NCBI GenBank assembly: GCA_902778625.1
Contig: CACYYM010000018.1
Location: forward strand, 1-64,000
Reading direction: 5' to 3'
Source of the DNA: an uncultured Bacteroidales bacterium
GTDB lineage: Bacteria > Bacteroidota > Bacteroidia > Bacteroidales > Bacteroidaceae
Length of the DNA: 64,000 bases
In this document: piece by piece, positions 25,338-34,360 of the stretch
Position numbering within the stretch: the stretch's first letter is position 1
How the letters are laid out: every line of letters begins with the position of its first letter
The notes under the pieces: generated by a model
The model's database searches: none
What the model saw: only the letters and a program-made list of their open reading frames with translations
Told to the model about the DNA's origin: nothing
Program-made: the position numbers and the translations under genes

Positions 25338-26930
25338 TTAGTTCACACCCGAGCTGCTTGAGGACAGGCTGGTATAACCCTTCTTGGTTGCCTTGAGGTT
25401 GCCGAAGAAGTAGTAGTATGGGTAATATCCTTTGTATTTTGGGAAAAGTTCGTAAGCATAGCCCGGACGGTCGCTCATGTATTGTTGCGTTGCCTGAAGG
25501 AAAGCTTGCAGCTGTGGCTGACGATAGTTGAGGCCCGTGAAGTGCTGCATGAGTCCGGCGTTCTTGTTCTCAGCCAACATGATGCCGTCCATGATGATGC
25601 TTGGCGGTGTTGTACCGACAAGCGGCTCAAGGCGCTCGACAAACTGCGGCATCAGTTTGGTGTAGAGGCAAACGCAGAGGCTGTTGATGAGCGCTTGCTT
25701 GCTGCGTCCCTCGACGAGCAGGAGGTTATATCCCATGAAGAGAGGCTGCTGGTATTGGTTCTCGAAGCTGTCGTGAATAGGCTCCGTCAGGCGTATCAAT
25801 GCCATTTCCCGGTCGGCCTCGATGAGGTCGTTGCGCCGAACCATCGGCTCATACTTCTTAATGAACGCTCCTTCAAAGGGAACGCGATGCAATACTGCCA
25901 GATACTTCTCTGCAAGCTCCCACTCTCCACGCATCAAAGCGCATTTTGTCTGAAGCTTCAGCAAACGAATGGTCGGGCCAGTCATCACCATCTGTTCCAT
26001 GCAAGCATGTTGGGCAGACTCGAGGAAGCCGCCGTAGTAGTTGCCTTCGGGCACGTAAAGGACGCTTGCGTTGTTGTGGAACCAGTCAATACCGTGAATG
26101 TAGAGCGAATCGTAATCCAAGCGGATATCGTACATGCGCTCAGCTATCTGGTCTGTCTGCACGAGAGAAATGGCGTAGGAGCAAGCCATCGGACGGTTGC
26201 TCATTGTGGAATTAGCGCGGGCAAGCTTTTGTATGCCGACCCAGTCCTGACGGTATTCCATATCGAGAAGCTGGCAAATGACGCGGACGTAAGGACGCTT
26301 CCATTGGTCGAAGCCGATGATGGCCGCCAGCACGACGACGATAACGGCGAGCTGTATGCCTTTCTTTCCGTTCTCTCTTTTGCGGGGCTTAAAGCTGCAA
26401 ATGATAATAGCCCAGATGCAAAGCACAACCAAGGCTGCGAAAGGAATGCCGAAGATGAAGCCAGTTCGTGCCTCGAAGAAGATGTCGAGCCCGAGCCAAG
26501 TGACGATAGCCACATAGAGCAAAGCCGGCACATACTGAATGGCTTGCCACGAGCCTTTAAGCCGCATGCAATAGCCTGTAAGCCAACTGCCTGCCGTCAG
26601 CATCAGAGCCATCAGCAATCCGCCAATCCAAGGATACTGATAGAGTTGCAGCATGGCTCGCCCGATATAGCGTAGAATGCCATAAGGCTGACTCAAGATG
26701 AAGGTCATCAGGCGAGCGTCCGAAGACCAGAAGCTATACTCGCGACTGACGTGGAAGACGCTACCGTAGTACCATCCTGCCCAAAGCCATGCAAGGGCGA
26801 AAAAAATGGCGAGAACGGGTATCTTAGCTATCAAGAGCTGAAAGGTGCCGACCGATGACTTTTGCTTCTGTTGGGGAGTTCCCTTTTGTGGTGCCGCTCT
26901 ATGCGGCTGTTTTGCTGGCTTTTTTTGCAT
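25338..26930 (-). CDS. DUF6057-like polytopic membrane protein
   Basis: A 530-residue protein. The proline/glutamine/lysine-rich start (PAKQPHRAAPQKG) is followed by about six hydrophobic helices (for example LLIAKIPVLAIFFALAWLWAG, YVPALLYVAIVTWLGL, IQLAVIVVVLAAIIGF). The C-terminal ~290 residues form a helical, TPR-like soluble domain (KCALMRGEWELAEKYLAVL). I recall this layout as DUF6057, a Bacteroidota family regularly placed before a PD40-type lipoprotein, as here (41 bases). Function unknown. The soluble half probably faces the periplasm. The first gene of the DUF6057 / PD40 / GH30 set. Confidence 0.75.
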   Translation of the reverse strand: MQKKPAKQPHRAAPQKGTPQQKQKSSVGTFQLLIAKIPVLAIFFALAWLWAGWYYGSVFHVSREYSFWSSDARLMTFILSQPYGILRYIGRAMLQLYQYPWIGGLLMALMLTAGSWLTGYCMRLKGSWQAIQYVPALLYVAIVTWLGLDIFFEARTGFIFGIPFAALVVLCIWAIIICSFKPRKRENGKKGIQLAVIVVVLAAIIGFDQWKRPYVRVICQLLDMEYRQDWVGIQKLARANSTMSNRPMACSYAISLVQTDQIAERMYDIRLDYDSLYIHGIDWFHNNASVLYVPEGNYYGGFLESAQHACMEQMVMTGPTIRLLKLQTKCALMRGEWELAEKYLAVLHRVPFEGAFIKKYEPMVRRNDLIEADREMALIRLTEPIHDSFENQYQQPLFMGYNLLLVEGRSKQALINSLCVCLYTKLMPQFVERLEPLVGTTPPSIIMDGIMLAENKNAGLMQHFTGLNYRQPQLQAFLQATQQYMSDRPGYAYELFPKYKGYYPYYYFFGNLKATKKGYTSLSSSSSGVN

Positions 26931-26955
26931 TTTCTTTTCTCGATATCAGGAAACC

Positions 26956-27051
26956 CCGCAGGCGGCGTTTCAATTTCCGCGTGCGGGGATGGCAATCCCC
27001 GCGTGCGGCGTTGGCAATCCCCGCGTGCGGCGTTTTAATTTCCGCACGCGG
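26956..27051 (+). repeat. 22-bp palindrome array, GC-type (5 units)
   Basis: Cores at 26956 (CCGCAGGCGG), 26977, 26999, 27021 (CCGCGTGCGG) and 27042 (CCGCACGCGG, inverted centre). The spacing is 21, 22, 22 and 21 bp. It lies between the M60 peptidase stop and the DUF6057-like start on the minus strand. Its first two units almost match the array at 21254. Confidence 0.9.
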
Positions 27052-27070
27052 GGATTTTAACTTTTCCATT

Positions 27071-30000
27071 CTATTTGACTAAATATTTTTTGCCGCCTAC
27101 GATGTAGAGGCCCTTCGTGGGCTTGCCTACACGCTGGCCTGCAATGGTGTAGATGATATTGCCGGGGTCTTTAAGGTCCTTAGAGTCCTTAAGGTCTTTA
27201 AGGTCTTTGATTCCGTTCGGGTCGTCCCAGACATAGGTAAAGGGAGAGATGCCCTCGGCAAAGACGAACGAAGTGCCGTCGAAGATGTAGCCGCTCTCTG
27301 TCTCAGCGAAGAAGCCGGGATGAATGTCGCGATGTGATATGTTAAGGCTTACAGGGCCATTGAAAAGGACTGGCTCGCCTGCTTCAAATGTTTCGATATC
27401 GCGATCAATAGAACCATCTTCGTTGACGATGCCTAAACCTTCAATATATTCGTTGAAGGGCAGACAGAGAGCCTGATAGCCTTCGCCGCTCTTGGTGAAT
27501 GTGAGGTTCTGGGCCTTGAACTCTGTCGGGATGTAGAACTGCTTGTCGCCATCGATAACGATTGACTGGGCAACGCTGTTGGGACCGACGACGTTGACGT
27601 TCGCAAGCAACTCAGGCGTCGGCTGCTTCTTTTCGGTCTGATCAGGCTTAACGTAAGCAATGGAATTGGCTGGAAGCGGACTCATCTCACTGACGCCTGC
27701 CGTTCCCGTACCATAATAATATACCTTGTGAGCAATCGTGTCTCCTTCATAATAGACAGCCATCTCGCCACGATACATTGAAGTACCGAGAGGCACAAGC
27801 ACTTCGTAACCGTTAGCCTCGCAAGCCATAATCTTGAAGCCGTCATTCACCTTCGCCTGTACGTAAGAGGGGAAGCTGAAGCTGTTCTTGTTGGTGAGGT
27901 AAACAAGGTTGCCGTCGTTGTCATAAATCTTGTAGCCAATAGCGCCCCTGCCCGAAATCTTATAGGTTGTCACGCCCTGACTGGTAGTCTTCGTATAGTA
28001 ATAGCCATCCGTTTGGTACTCGTCGACAAAGTCGCTCCACTGGCCAACATCAGCATAGCCGATGGGAGCCTCACTGCTGTCGTAAGCCATGCGGTACTGT
28101 CCCTGAGGCTTGCCCTCGAACGGATTATCAGGAATGACAGGTGAGCGCTTGATGCGGTCGTCGATGAAGCAAATGCTCGGAGCCTTCGGATAACGGGCCA
28201 TATAGGCCTTCGCCTCAGCAATATCCTGCTCGGTCGTCGTCACCCAATAGTTACCATAGTCGCCCACATAGAACTTTTCGTAAGGCACGAACATGCCGTT
28301 GACCTCGAATAGCTCGCTCAGGTCGAGTTGAGCTGCATCGCACATCTTTTTGGCCATGTGCAGATAGTCCTGCTTGCCATAGCTTATGTAACCGCCCTTG
28401 TTTCCATCGCCATCTTCGACGTTGGCATCCCACGTGCTCGACCTCTTCTGTATCGGGTCTTGACGAAGCATCTTGAAGAGTGTCGGATAGAAGTTGGGGT
28501 TGTGTCCCTGTGCATGGAAATAAAGGTAGAGCTGGAAGTAGAAGCGCGTCTGCTCCCAGATGCTCATGCCGAACCATCCTGTGCCCTTAGCGAAGTCCTC
28601 GAGCGTATTGTTCACCTTCGTGCCTCGCGTCGTTGAGATGCCTTGCAGATAGACGTTGACGTTCGAGAACAGGTTGTTGCTCACCTCGGTTGCTCCCACG
28701 ATGTTGAAGCAAGCCTGATGGTTGTGGCCGAACTCGTGCGAAGGTCCCCAGATGGCACCACCGCTTGAGGTTAACGCGTTATAGTTCATCACGGTGGAGA
28801 TGGTACTGTTTTCGTAGTAAGTGCCATAAGTCGTGGAGTACATGTAGCCGTGGGTGACGGAGAAGGCATTCCAGACGTTGCGGAAGCGTCCAGCGAGGTC
28901 TTCCTTGAAGCCCATCAGGTCTTCCTCGCATTCGATGAAGTTGTTCCAGACGCGCATCAAGCCCTCCATTTCGCCCGTCTTGCCGACAGCATTCTTCACG
29001 AGGTTGGTGAGCATGGCAAAGACAACGCGGTCGCACTTAAGGTTGACAACTTGGCTCTTGTCGAGCATCTTCTCGTAAAGAAGGGTCCAGTCTTCGTTGG
29101 TCATACCTCTTGTGTAGTCGAAATAGCCTTGCAACTCGCCGCCCTCAATGTGTATCTTGACTGCAGGATAATCAGCAAGATACTTCGTCGGGTCGTTGAG
29201 CTGATAGAAGATGTAAAGCGTGCTGGGCTGGGCCAGAAGCACTGTGTTGAGTCCTGCATGCAGGCTTGTGGTCGAACCAGTCTGATGGTCGCCAGGGCTT
29301 TCGCTGTCGATAACGACCTCTGCTTGCAACGTGCAGTCCGGACTTGGTTCTTCATCGAGGTAAATGTAAATAATGTCGCCAGTGTTACCCACGATGCCTG
29401 TCGGACCGGAGAGCTTGCCAAAAGCGTTGCTCATGCCGGTATACTCGTTCCACGACATCTTCGAGTGATTGCTATAAACATAGTAGTCGTCGCGAACACG
29501 GAAGAACTTCTCGAAGCCTTCTCGCGTATAACCCGTCGAAGACGTGAAGCTTTCCCAAGTGTTGTTCTTCACCTTGAGCACCATTGCCTTCATGTTCTCG
29601 TTGAGTGCAGCAAAGTCAGCGTTCTGTGCGAGCTCCTCATCGGTGAGTGCCTGTATCTCGTCCTTGAGGACAGTGCAAGCGTTGTCCACGAAGAGATTTG
29701 CAAGGGCGGCCTTATATGTGTTAGTATTCAGAAGGAGGTCGTAGTAGTCGGTGAGCTTCGAACGGCCTTCTGCAACAAACTCTTCGCTCAGGTCAGCTTC
29801 CTCGAAGCCCCATACGTTGTTGGTGTTGGAGCACATCCAACCGACGACGTTGTTGCTTGCATCGCAGTGCAGGCCAATGTCGTCAGAAGTATTCTCCTTG
29901 TCGACAATGAAATAAGTGATGTTCGTGGCGTCGTCTGTGCGTTTGAGTTTGAAGCCTTTCGTCGGCTTTGTGTTTGTCGTGCGATATTGTGTGCTGAGGC

Positions 30001-31237
30001 TTCCGTTCTGCAAGACGACATACCTTTGTGTGCATGCGTTCTGCAAGAGCGTCGTTCCGCTTGTGCTCGGCACGACCATCCAGTACTGCGAGAGCTTTTC
30101 TTCGTTCTTACCTTCGCAAAAGATGATGTTCGACGAGAAGTTCTCGTTGATGTAGTTCTTCTTGTTGAAGTTCCTGATGCGGTAGTACTTGCCTTCGACC
30201 GGTTCAGAGAGTCCACTTTGGGCAAGCAGGTTTGCCTGCACCTCTTCCATCGTGTAGTTCTCGACAAGCGAGATGCTCCAGTCGCAACCTTGGTCGCCTT
30301 GATAAGACCATTTGTATAGTGTGGTACCGTCGTTTCCGAGGTTGAGGCAGGAGAGCCCTGAGAAGTCTGACTTCTCGGAGAGGTTGATGTAGGCATCGTT
30401 CGCGCCGTTGTTGGGGCTGAGCTGAATGTAGATTGTCGTTGCAGAGGCAGACGGATCGCGGAAGTTGTTGTTGTCGTCGAGGAAACGCGCTGTGTTGGCA
30501 TTGCGAAGTGTGTAGCCGCTGCCGCTCTTGCTGAGCAGCCAAACCTGCTCGAAGGTATTGTCGTTCTTGGGAGAGCCTACTGTGTTCGTGCCGTTATCGG
30601 CAAGGCGAACGTTGCTGTTTCGGCGGCTTGTGAGGCGGACGATGTTGGTGTTGCTCAGCACGTAGTTAACGTAGGCTGTGCCGGAAAGGTCGCTCAAGTC
30701 GGTAAAGGTAACCTGTCGGAACACCCAATCTCGGTCGCTGCCCTCGCTGCCTTTGCTCGATGCGCCCTTCAGCGTGCCGTTGGTGCTCTGAAGGAAATAA
30801 AGATTGTTGCTCTTTATGGACCAGTGTCCAGGCGTAGTGAACGAGCCGAAAGCAAAGGCATATTTCGACAGGGGCTCAGCGGCTGTGCCGTTGTTCTTGC
30901 TCGTGGTCACGTTGCAGTAGTAGTTGCCCAGCCCAGACTTCAGGTAATACTTGTTAGAGCTCTCTGTCTCTTCGAGCATTACGAGATAGCCGGCATTCGA
31001 CTGAGCATCGGCGCCGTTAGGTGACTGCGTGGTGACGCCAAGTGTGTTGCCTGGACCTTCGAGGGCGTAGGAAGTCGTCGCAGCATTGTAGAGAACGTAC
31101 CACACCCCCGTTTCGAGTTCGGTGACGGCGCTGCCGACGCTGATGATTTTACCTGCCAATTCGCTCGTCTGTGCCTGCGATGTGAGGCAGAAGCAAGGAG
31201 CGAGAAGCATCATGATGGATGTTAAAAGCTTTTTCAT
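27071..31237 (-). CDS. Secreted M60-family (enhancin/mucinase-type) metallopeptidase
   Basis: A 1388-residue secreted protease. After the signal peptide (TSQAQ) there are three or more carbohydrate-binding-like beta repeats in residues 25-480 (ETGVWYVLYNAATTSYAL, YVNYVLSNTNIVRLTS, GKYYRIRNFNKKNYI). The M60 catalytic part has the zinc site HEFGH at about residues 834-838 inside GPSHEFGHNHQ, with the third ligand Glu in GATEVSNNL. M60 enzymes cut heavily O-glycosylated mucins, which fits the neighbouring glycan-degrading genes. The C-terminus has a lysine-aspartate-leucine repeat (KDLKDLKDSKDLKDP) and the tail IYTIAGQRVGKPTKGLYIV then GKKYLVK, common in secreted Prevotella-type proteins. It would act at or outside the outer membrane. 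Confidence 0.88.
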   Translation of the reverse strand: MKKLLTSIMMLLAPCFCLTSQAQTSELAGKIISVGSAVTELETGVWYVLYNAATTSYALEGPGNTLGVTTQSPNGADAQSNAGYLVMLEETESSNKYYLKSGLGNYYCNVTTSKNNGTAAEPLSKYAFAFGSFTTPGHWSIKSNNLYFLQSTNGTLKGASSKGSEGSDRDWVFRQVTFTDLSDLSGTAYVNYVLSNTNIVRLTSRRNSNVRLADNGTNTVGSPKNDNTFEQVWLLSKSGSGYTLRNANTARFLDDNNNFRDPSASATTIYIQLSPNNGANDAYINLSEKSDFSGLSCLNLGNDGTTLYKWSYQGDQGCDWSISLVENYTMEEVQANLLAQSGLSEPVEGKYYRIRNFNKKNYINENFSSNIIFCEGKNEEKLSQYWMVVPSTSGTTLLQNACTQRYVVLQNGSLSTQYRTTNTKPTKGFKLKRTDDATNITYFIVDKENTSDDIGLHCDASNNVVGWMCSNTNNVWGFEEADLSEEFVAEGRSKLTDYYDLLLNTNTYKAALANLFVDNACTVLKDEIQALTDEELAQNADFAALNENMKAMVLKVKNNTWESFTSSTGYTREGFEKFFRVRDDYYVYSNHSKMSWNEYTGMSNAFGKLSGPTGIVGNTGDIIYIYLDEEPSPDCTLQAEVVIDSESPGDHQTGSTTSLHAGLNTVLLAQPSTLYIFYQLNDPTKYLADYPAVKIHIEGGELQGYFDYTRGMTNEDWTLLYEKMLDKSQVVNLKCDRVVFAMLTNLVKNAVGKTGEMEGLMRVWNNFIECEEDLMGFKEDLAGRFRNVWNAFSVTHGYMYSTTYGTYYENSTISTVMNYNALTSSGGAIWGPSHEFGHNHQACFNIVGATEVSNNLFSNVNVYLQGISTTRGTKVNNTLEDFAKGTGWFGMSIWEQTRFYFQLYLYFHAQGHNPNFYPTLFKMLRQDPIQKRSSTWDANVEDGDGNKGGYISYGKQDYLHMAKKMCDAAQLDLSELFEVNGMFVPYEKFYVGDYGNYWVTTTEQDIAEAKAYMARYPKAPSICFIDDRIKRSPVIPDNPFEGKPQGQYRMAYDSSEAPIGYADVGQWSDFVDEYQTDGYYYTKTTSQGVTTYKISGRGAIGYKIYDNDGNLVYLTNKNSFSFPSYVQAKVNDGFKIMACEANGYEVLVPLGTSMYRGEMAVYYEGDTIAHKVYYYGTGTAGVSEMSPLPANSIAYVKPDQTEKKQPTPELLANVNVVGPNSVAQSIVIDGDKQFYIPTEFKAQNLTFTKSGEGYQALCLPFNEYIEGLGIVNEDGSIDRDIETFEAGEPVLFNGPVSLNISHRDIHPGFFAETESGYIFDGTSFVFAEGISPFTYVWDDPNGIKDLKDLKDSKDLKDPGNIIYTIAGQRVGKPTKGLYIVGGKKYLVK

Positions 31238-31254
31238 AATATGTTAGTCTTAGT

Positions 31255-32193
31255 TTAATGCTTTATGATTAGCCAAATGAGATAACTGAGATAACAGAGG
31301 ACAAGCAGCGCCCCTTCCCATCGGCTGAGCTTGCGTGAAGTCCAGCAAACCAGCCAAACCAGCAAACAACTGCCCACGAACATAATCCAGTCGAATGGCA
31401 CAATCTCCGTAACCTTCATGGGTACGATACTGCTGCAGCAGCCTATCACGAAGGCGATATTGAAGACATTGCTGCCGATCACATTGCCGAAAGCGAGGCC
31501 GAGGCTGCCTTTGTGAGCCGCAACGACACTTGTTGCAAACTCGGGCAGACTGGTGCCGGCTGCAAGAATGGTCATTCCAATGACGCTTTCTGCCACGCCC
31601 CACTCTCTTGCAACCGCAGCTGCATTGTTGACCAGGACGTGCCCTCCTATCACGAGCGAAGCCATTCCGAGAACAATCAGCAGCAGAAGCTTGAGCATCG
31701 GCGACTTTTCTTCGAGCACTATATCTTGAGCCTCTTTCCTGTCCTTCATGGCGATTCGGTAAGCCATATACAGATAAACAGAGAAGAAGACGACAAGCAG
31801 AAGGCCTTCCCACCTTGCAATCAAACCGTTTGTAAAGGCAAAGCCGCAGAGCAGAGCTGAGGCCGCAGCACAAATCGGAAAGTCACGAACGAGCATTGAC
31901 CGCTCTACGACAAGCGGTTTCATCAATGCCGAACCGCCTGTAATAACGAGGATGTTGAAGACATTGCTGCCGATGATGTTGCCCACGCTCATGTCCGCGC
32001 TGCCTTGAAGCACGCTCAGAAAGCTCACCATGAACTCCGGCAAACTCGTTCCGAGCGCCACAACAGTCAGTCCTATCACGAGTTCGCTGACCTTCAGACG
32101 TCGGGCAAGACCGCTCGCACCGTCTGTAAACCAGTTCGCTCCCATGAGAACCAAGGCAATGCCTGCTATTATAAGTGTTATTTCGAGTAACAT
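31255..32193 (-). CDS. Calcium/sodium antiporter (CaCA family, YrbG-like)
   Basis: A 312-residue membrane protein with two homologous halves. Each half has the alpha-repeat typical of Ca2+/cation exchangers: VVALGTSLPEFMVSF with GNIIGSNVFNI in the first, and ILAAGTSLPEFATSV with GNVIGSNVFNI in the second. The Glu in each SLPEF is the ion-binding residue. It should expel calcium in exchange for sodium or protons. A TATATTTG promoter element lies at 32216-32209, 16 bases upstream. It stands alone after the M60 peptidase gene, which is transcribed in the same direction. Confidence 0.92.
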   Translation of the reverse strand: MLLEITLIIAGIALVLMGANWFTDGASGLARRLKVSELVIGLTVVALGTSLPEFMVSFLSVLQGSADMSVGNIIGSNVFNILVITGGSALMKPLVVERSMLVRDFPICAAASALLCGFAFTNGLIARWEGLLLVVFFSVYLYMAYRIAMKDRKEAQDIVLEEKSPMLKLLLLIVLGMASLVIGGHVLVNNAAAVAREWGVAESVIGMTILAAGTSLPEFATSVVAAHKGSLGLAFGNVIGSNVFNIAFVIGCCSSIVPMKVTEIVPFDWIMFVGSCLLVWLVCWTSRKLSRWEGALLVLCYLSYLIWLIIKH

Positions 32194-32392
32194 AATTCAA
32201 ACGCGCTGCAAATATACAAAATAATTTTCATATTTTGTTCATTCTCATTCCATATTCATCAATCTTTAATCTTTTTTATGTGAAACACAACCTTGCAACA
32301 CCTATTTAATTTTTACGCGCATGCGCGAGAGCCCACTCTGCTAGCCGAACCAGCAGCCCAGACAGTTGTCTCGACAAAACTCCGCAGGCGGG

Positions 32393-32468
32393 GTTCGTTA
32401 TAGATACATGTATCTACAATTATACATACATGTACATTTAATTATACATACATGTATCTATAACGAAC
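32393..32468. repeat. Perfect 21-bp inverted repeat (long hairpin)
   Basis: The arm at 32393-32413 (GTTCGTTATAGATACATGTA plus T) is exactly complementary to 32448-32468. The 34 bases between them contain further ATACATACATGTA sequence. The right arm runs directly into the 22-bp array. Possible cruciform, long hairpin RNA or binding site. Confidence 0.9.
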
Positions 32469-32578
32469 ACGACGTGCCGTGTTGAGCAAGTCAATGTGTC
32501 GAATCTGAAAACTCGGCGTGGCGAGTTAGGATTTTCGACGTGGTGAGTTGGATTTTTCGGCGTAGCGAGTTTGCTGGA
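32469..32578. repeat. 22-bp palindrome array, mixed stem (5 units)
   Basis: Units start at 32469, 32491, 32513, 32535 and 32557, each exactly 22 bp apart. Centres read ACGTG, ATGTG, GCGTG, ACGTG and GCGTA. The third unit has AACTCG..CGAGTT arms around GCGTGG. It is of the same class as the other CGTG arrays but with a different stem. Confidence 0.85.
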
Positions 32579-32694
32579 GCGACCTGTGGCGATTCCACGC
32601 TCTTCTGCATGCAAAGATAAGTTAAAAACGTCCGAAATCGTGCAAATAAAGTTGCATTTTACCCTTTTTGCTTTCACTTTTCAACTTTTCTTCT

Positions 32695-32702
32695 TACCTT
32701 TG
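32695..32702 (+). promoter_or_regulatory. Promoter -7 element before the TPR gene
   Basis: TACCTTTG, 90 bases before the start at 32792. The spacing to the nearest TTTG (32667-32670) is 24, a little long. Confidence 0.45.
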
Positions 32703-32791
32703 CCGACAGAAAGGCAAAGCAAGCCTCTGCCCTTCAACAGTGAGAATGATAAAAACAATAATTAGTAAACGATTAAACGATTAATAATAAG

Positions 32792-34164
32792 ATGAAGAAG
32801 TTAACTCTCGCCATGCTGCTCGCACTCTTTGGAGCAGCTGCAATGGCACAGAATTTCGAAGGTAGCACCATTGAAGAGCGCATCGCGTTCTCTACTGGCG
32901 ACAATGAGGACACCATCAAAACCGCCAAGGGCTACATCACCATGTTCCAGCAGACGAATGCGAACAAGGACTATCAGGACATGTACGAAAACTACAAGTG
33001 GATAAAGACGTATGCGCCCTGTTCTACAACCTTATCAATGCAGAACAAGACCCCGTCAAGAGGCGCAGGTACTTCGACGAGATGATGGAACTCTTCCAGC
33101 TTCGCCAGAAGAACCTCGACGCCCTGAACTCTTTCGCAAAGACGAAGAGCACCCTGGGCGACGTGCTGAGCGTAAAGGCTGAGTACTACAACTGGACGGC
33201 TCCTGTTGTCCTCGGACAGAACTTCGACCTTCGTGGCTCGTACAAGAACTTCAAAGAGGCCATCGATATGGTGAACGAGCAGGGCGGTCGTGAAATCACG
33301 GGCTCCTTCCTCCAGACCTTCTTCCTGGTGAGCGACGCCATCTACAAGGCAATGCCCAACACCACCCGCGAACAGTATCTGCAGGACTATCTGGACAGCA
33401 AGGAAGCTTGCGAGAAGATGCTCCAGCTGGCAAAGGAGGCTCAGGCTGAAGGCGACACGGTAAGAGCAAAGCAGCTTGTTGCCACTTACGACGCACCTCT
33501 TGCAGCCATCGAGCAACTCTTCGCCGCAAGTGGAGCTGCCGACAGCGCACAGCTCATCAGCATCTATACCAAGAAGTTCGACGGATATAAGAACGACATC
33601 AACAAGCTGAACTCCAGCCTCACCCTGATGCAGCAGAACGATTGCGACAACTCGGACATCTACTATCAGTATGCCGAAGCCGCTTACGCACTTGAACCCA
33701 CCTTCACCAGCGCCATCGGTCTGGCTCAGAAGGCTCAGAAGGACGGTCTGCTCGACAAGATGCTTGAGTACTACAACACGGCTCTGGAGCTCGCTTCGAG
33801 TGATGCAAAGCGCGGTGCCATCTGCCTCAACATCTGCAACGGCCTGACAAAGAGCAAGCAATACACTGGTGCCCTGACCTACGCAGAAAAGGCAATCAAG
33901 TACAATCCCGATTTTACTGGCAAAGCTTACCTGAAGATGGCAAACATCTACACCATGCTTGGTCAGTACAACGAAGCTATTGCCTACTGCGGTAAGGCTA
34001 GTGCAGCCGACATTACTGTCAGCGGTTCTGCAGATCGTCTGAAGGCTAACATCCAAAAAGCACAGGCCAGCCAGGCTGAAAACGCTAAGGCTCGCAAGGC
34101 TTACGACGACTTCATCAAGCGTCAAAAGGCTGAGGAAGACTTCTGGAAAGGCAGCGGAAAGTAA
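32792..34164 (+). pseudogene. Secreted tetratricopeptide-repeat protein, split by a frameshift
   Basis: The first frame starts MKKLTLAMLLALFGAAAMAQ (signal peptide) and runs in good protein to YENYKW near 33000. The next frame then continues with DKDVCALFYNLINAEQD and stays open to 34164. The total is 1373 bases, one short of a whole number of codons. Adding a G in AAGTGGATAAAG gives KWDKDVCALFYN and restores a single ~457-residue protein. The C-terminal third holds TPR repeats (LTYAEKAIKYNPDFTGKAYL, MLGQYNEAIAYCGKA). Such periplasmic TPR proteins are widespread in Bacteroidetes as protein-protein scaffolds. Either a recent inactivation or a sequence error. No slippery heptamer is present at the junction. 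Confidence 0.8.
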
Positions 34165-34187
34165 TAACCTCTCTAAACACATAAATC

Positions 34188-34220
34188 GGCCCGCTGTGCT
34201 ATCTTGCATGGCGGGCCTTT
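34188..34220 (+). terminator. Terminator after the TPR gene
   Basis: GGCCCGC (34188-34194) pairs with GCGGGCC (34211-34217), followed by TTTT. A clear rho-independent form, 24 bases after the stop. Confidence 0.85.
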
Positions 34221-34360
34221 TCACACATATAACATTATATTTGTAAAAAAAGGTTAAAAAAAAGGGCAAACTCTTGTTAAAACAAAGAATAATTCATAAC
34301 TTTACACACTGAAAGTGCAATTTTGCCACCAAAGCAAGGCAAAACAAGCACGAACAGACA

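Larger units (their letters stand above)
32194..32791. other. 598-base intergenic region between divergent genes
   Basis: Holds the antiporter promoter, a GCGCATGCGC palindrome (about 32317), a lone CCGCAGGCGG core (about 32382), a 76-bp inverted repeat (32393-32468), a five-unit 22-bp array (32469-32575) and, near the right end, a TACCTTTG promoter element (32695-32702) for the TPR gene. No credible coding sequence. Confidence 0.7.

Noticed and set aside
28850..30319. 489-residue plus-strand reading frame
   Set aside because: Antisense shadow of the M60 peptidase gene, with no recognisable domain.
32985..33010. Programmed frameshift in the TPR gene
   Set aside because: No slippery heptamer or following pseudoknot is evident; a plain single-base deletion explains it.
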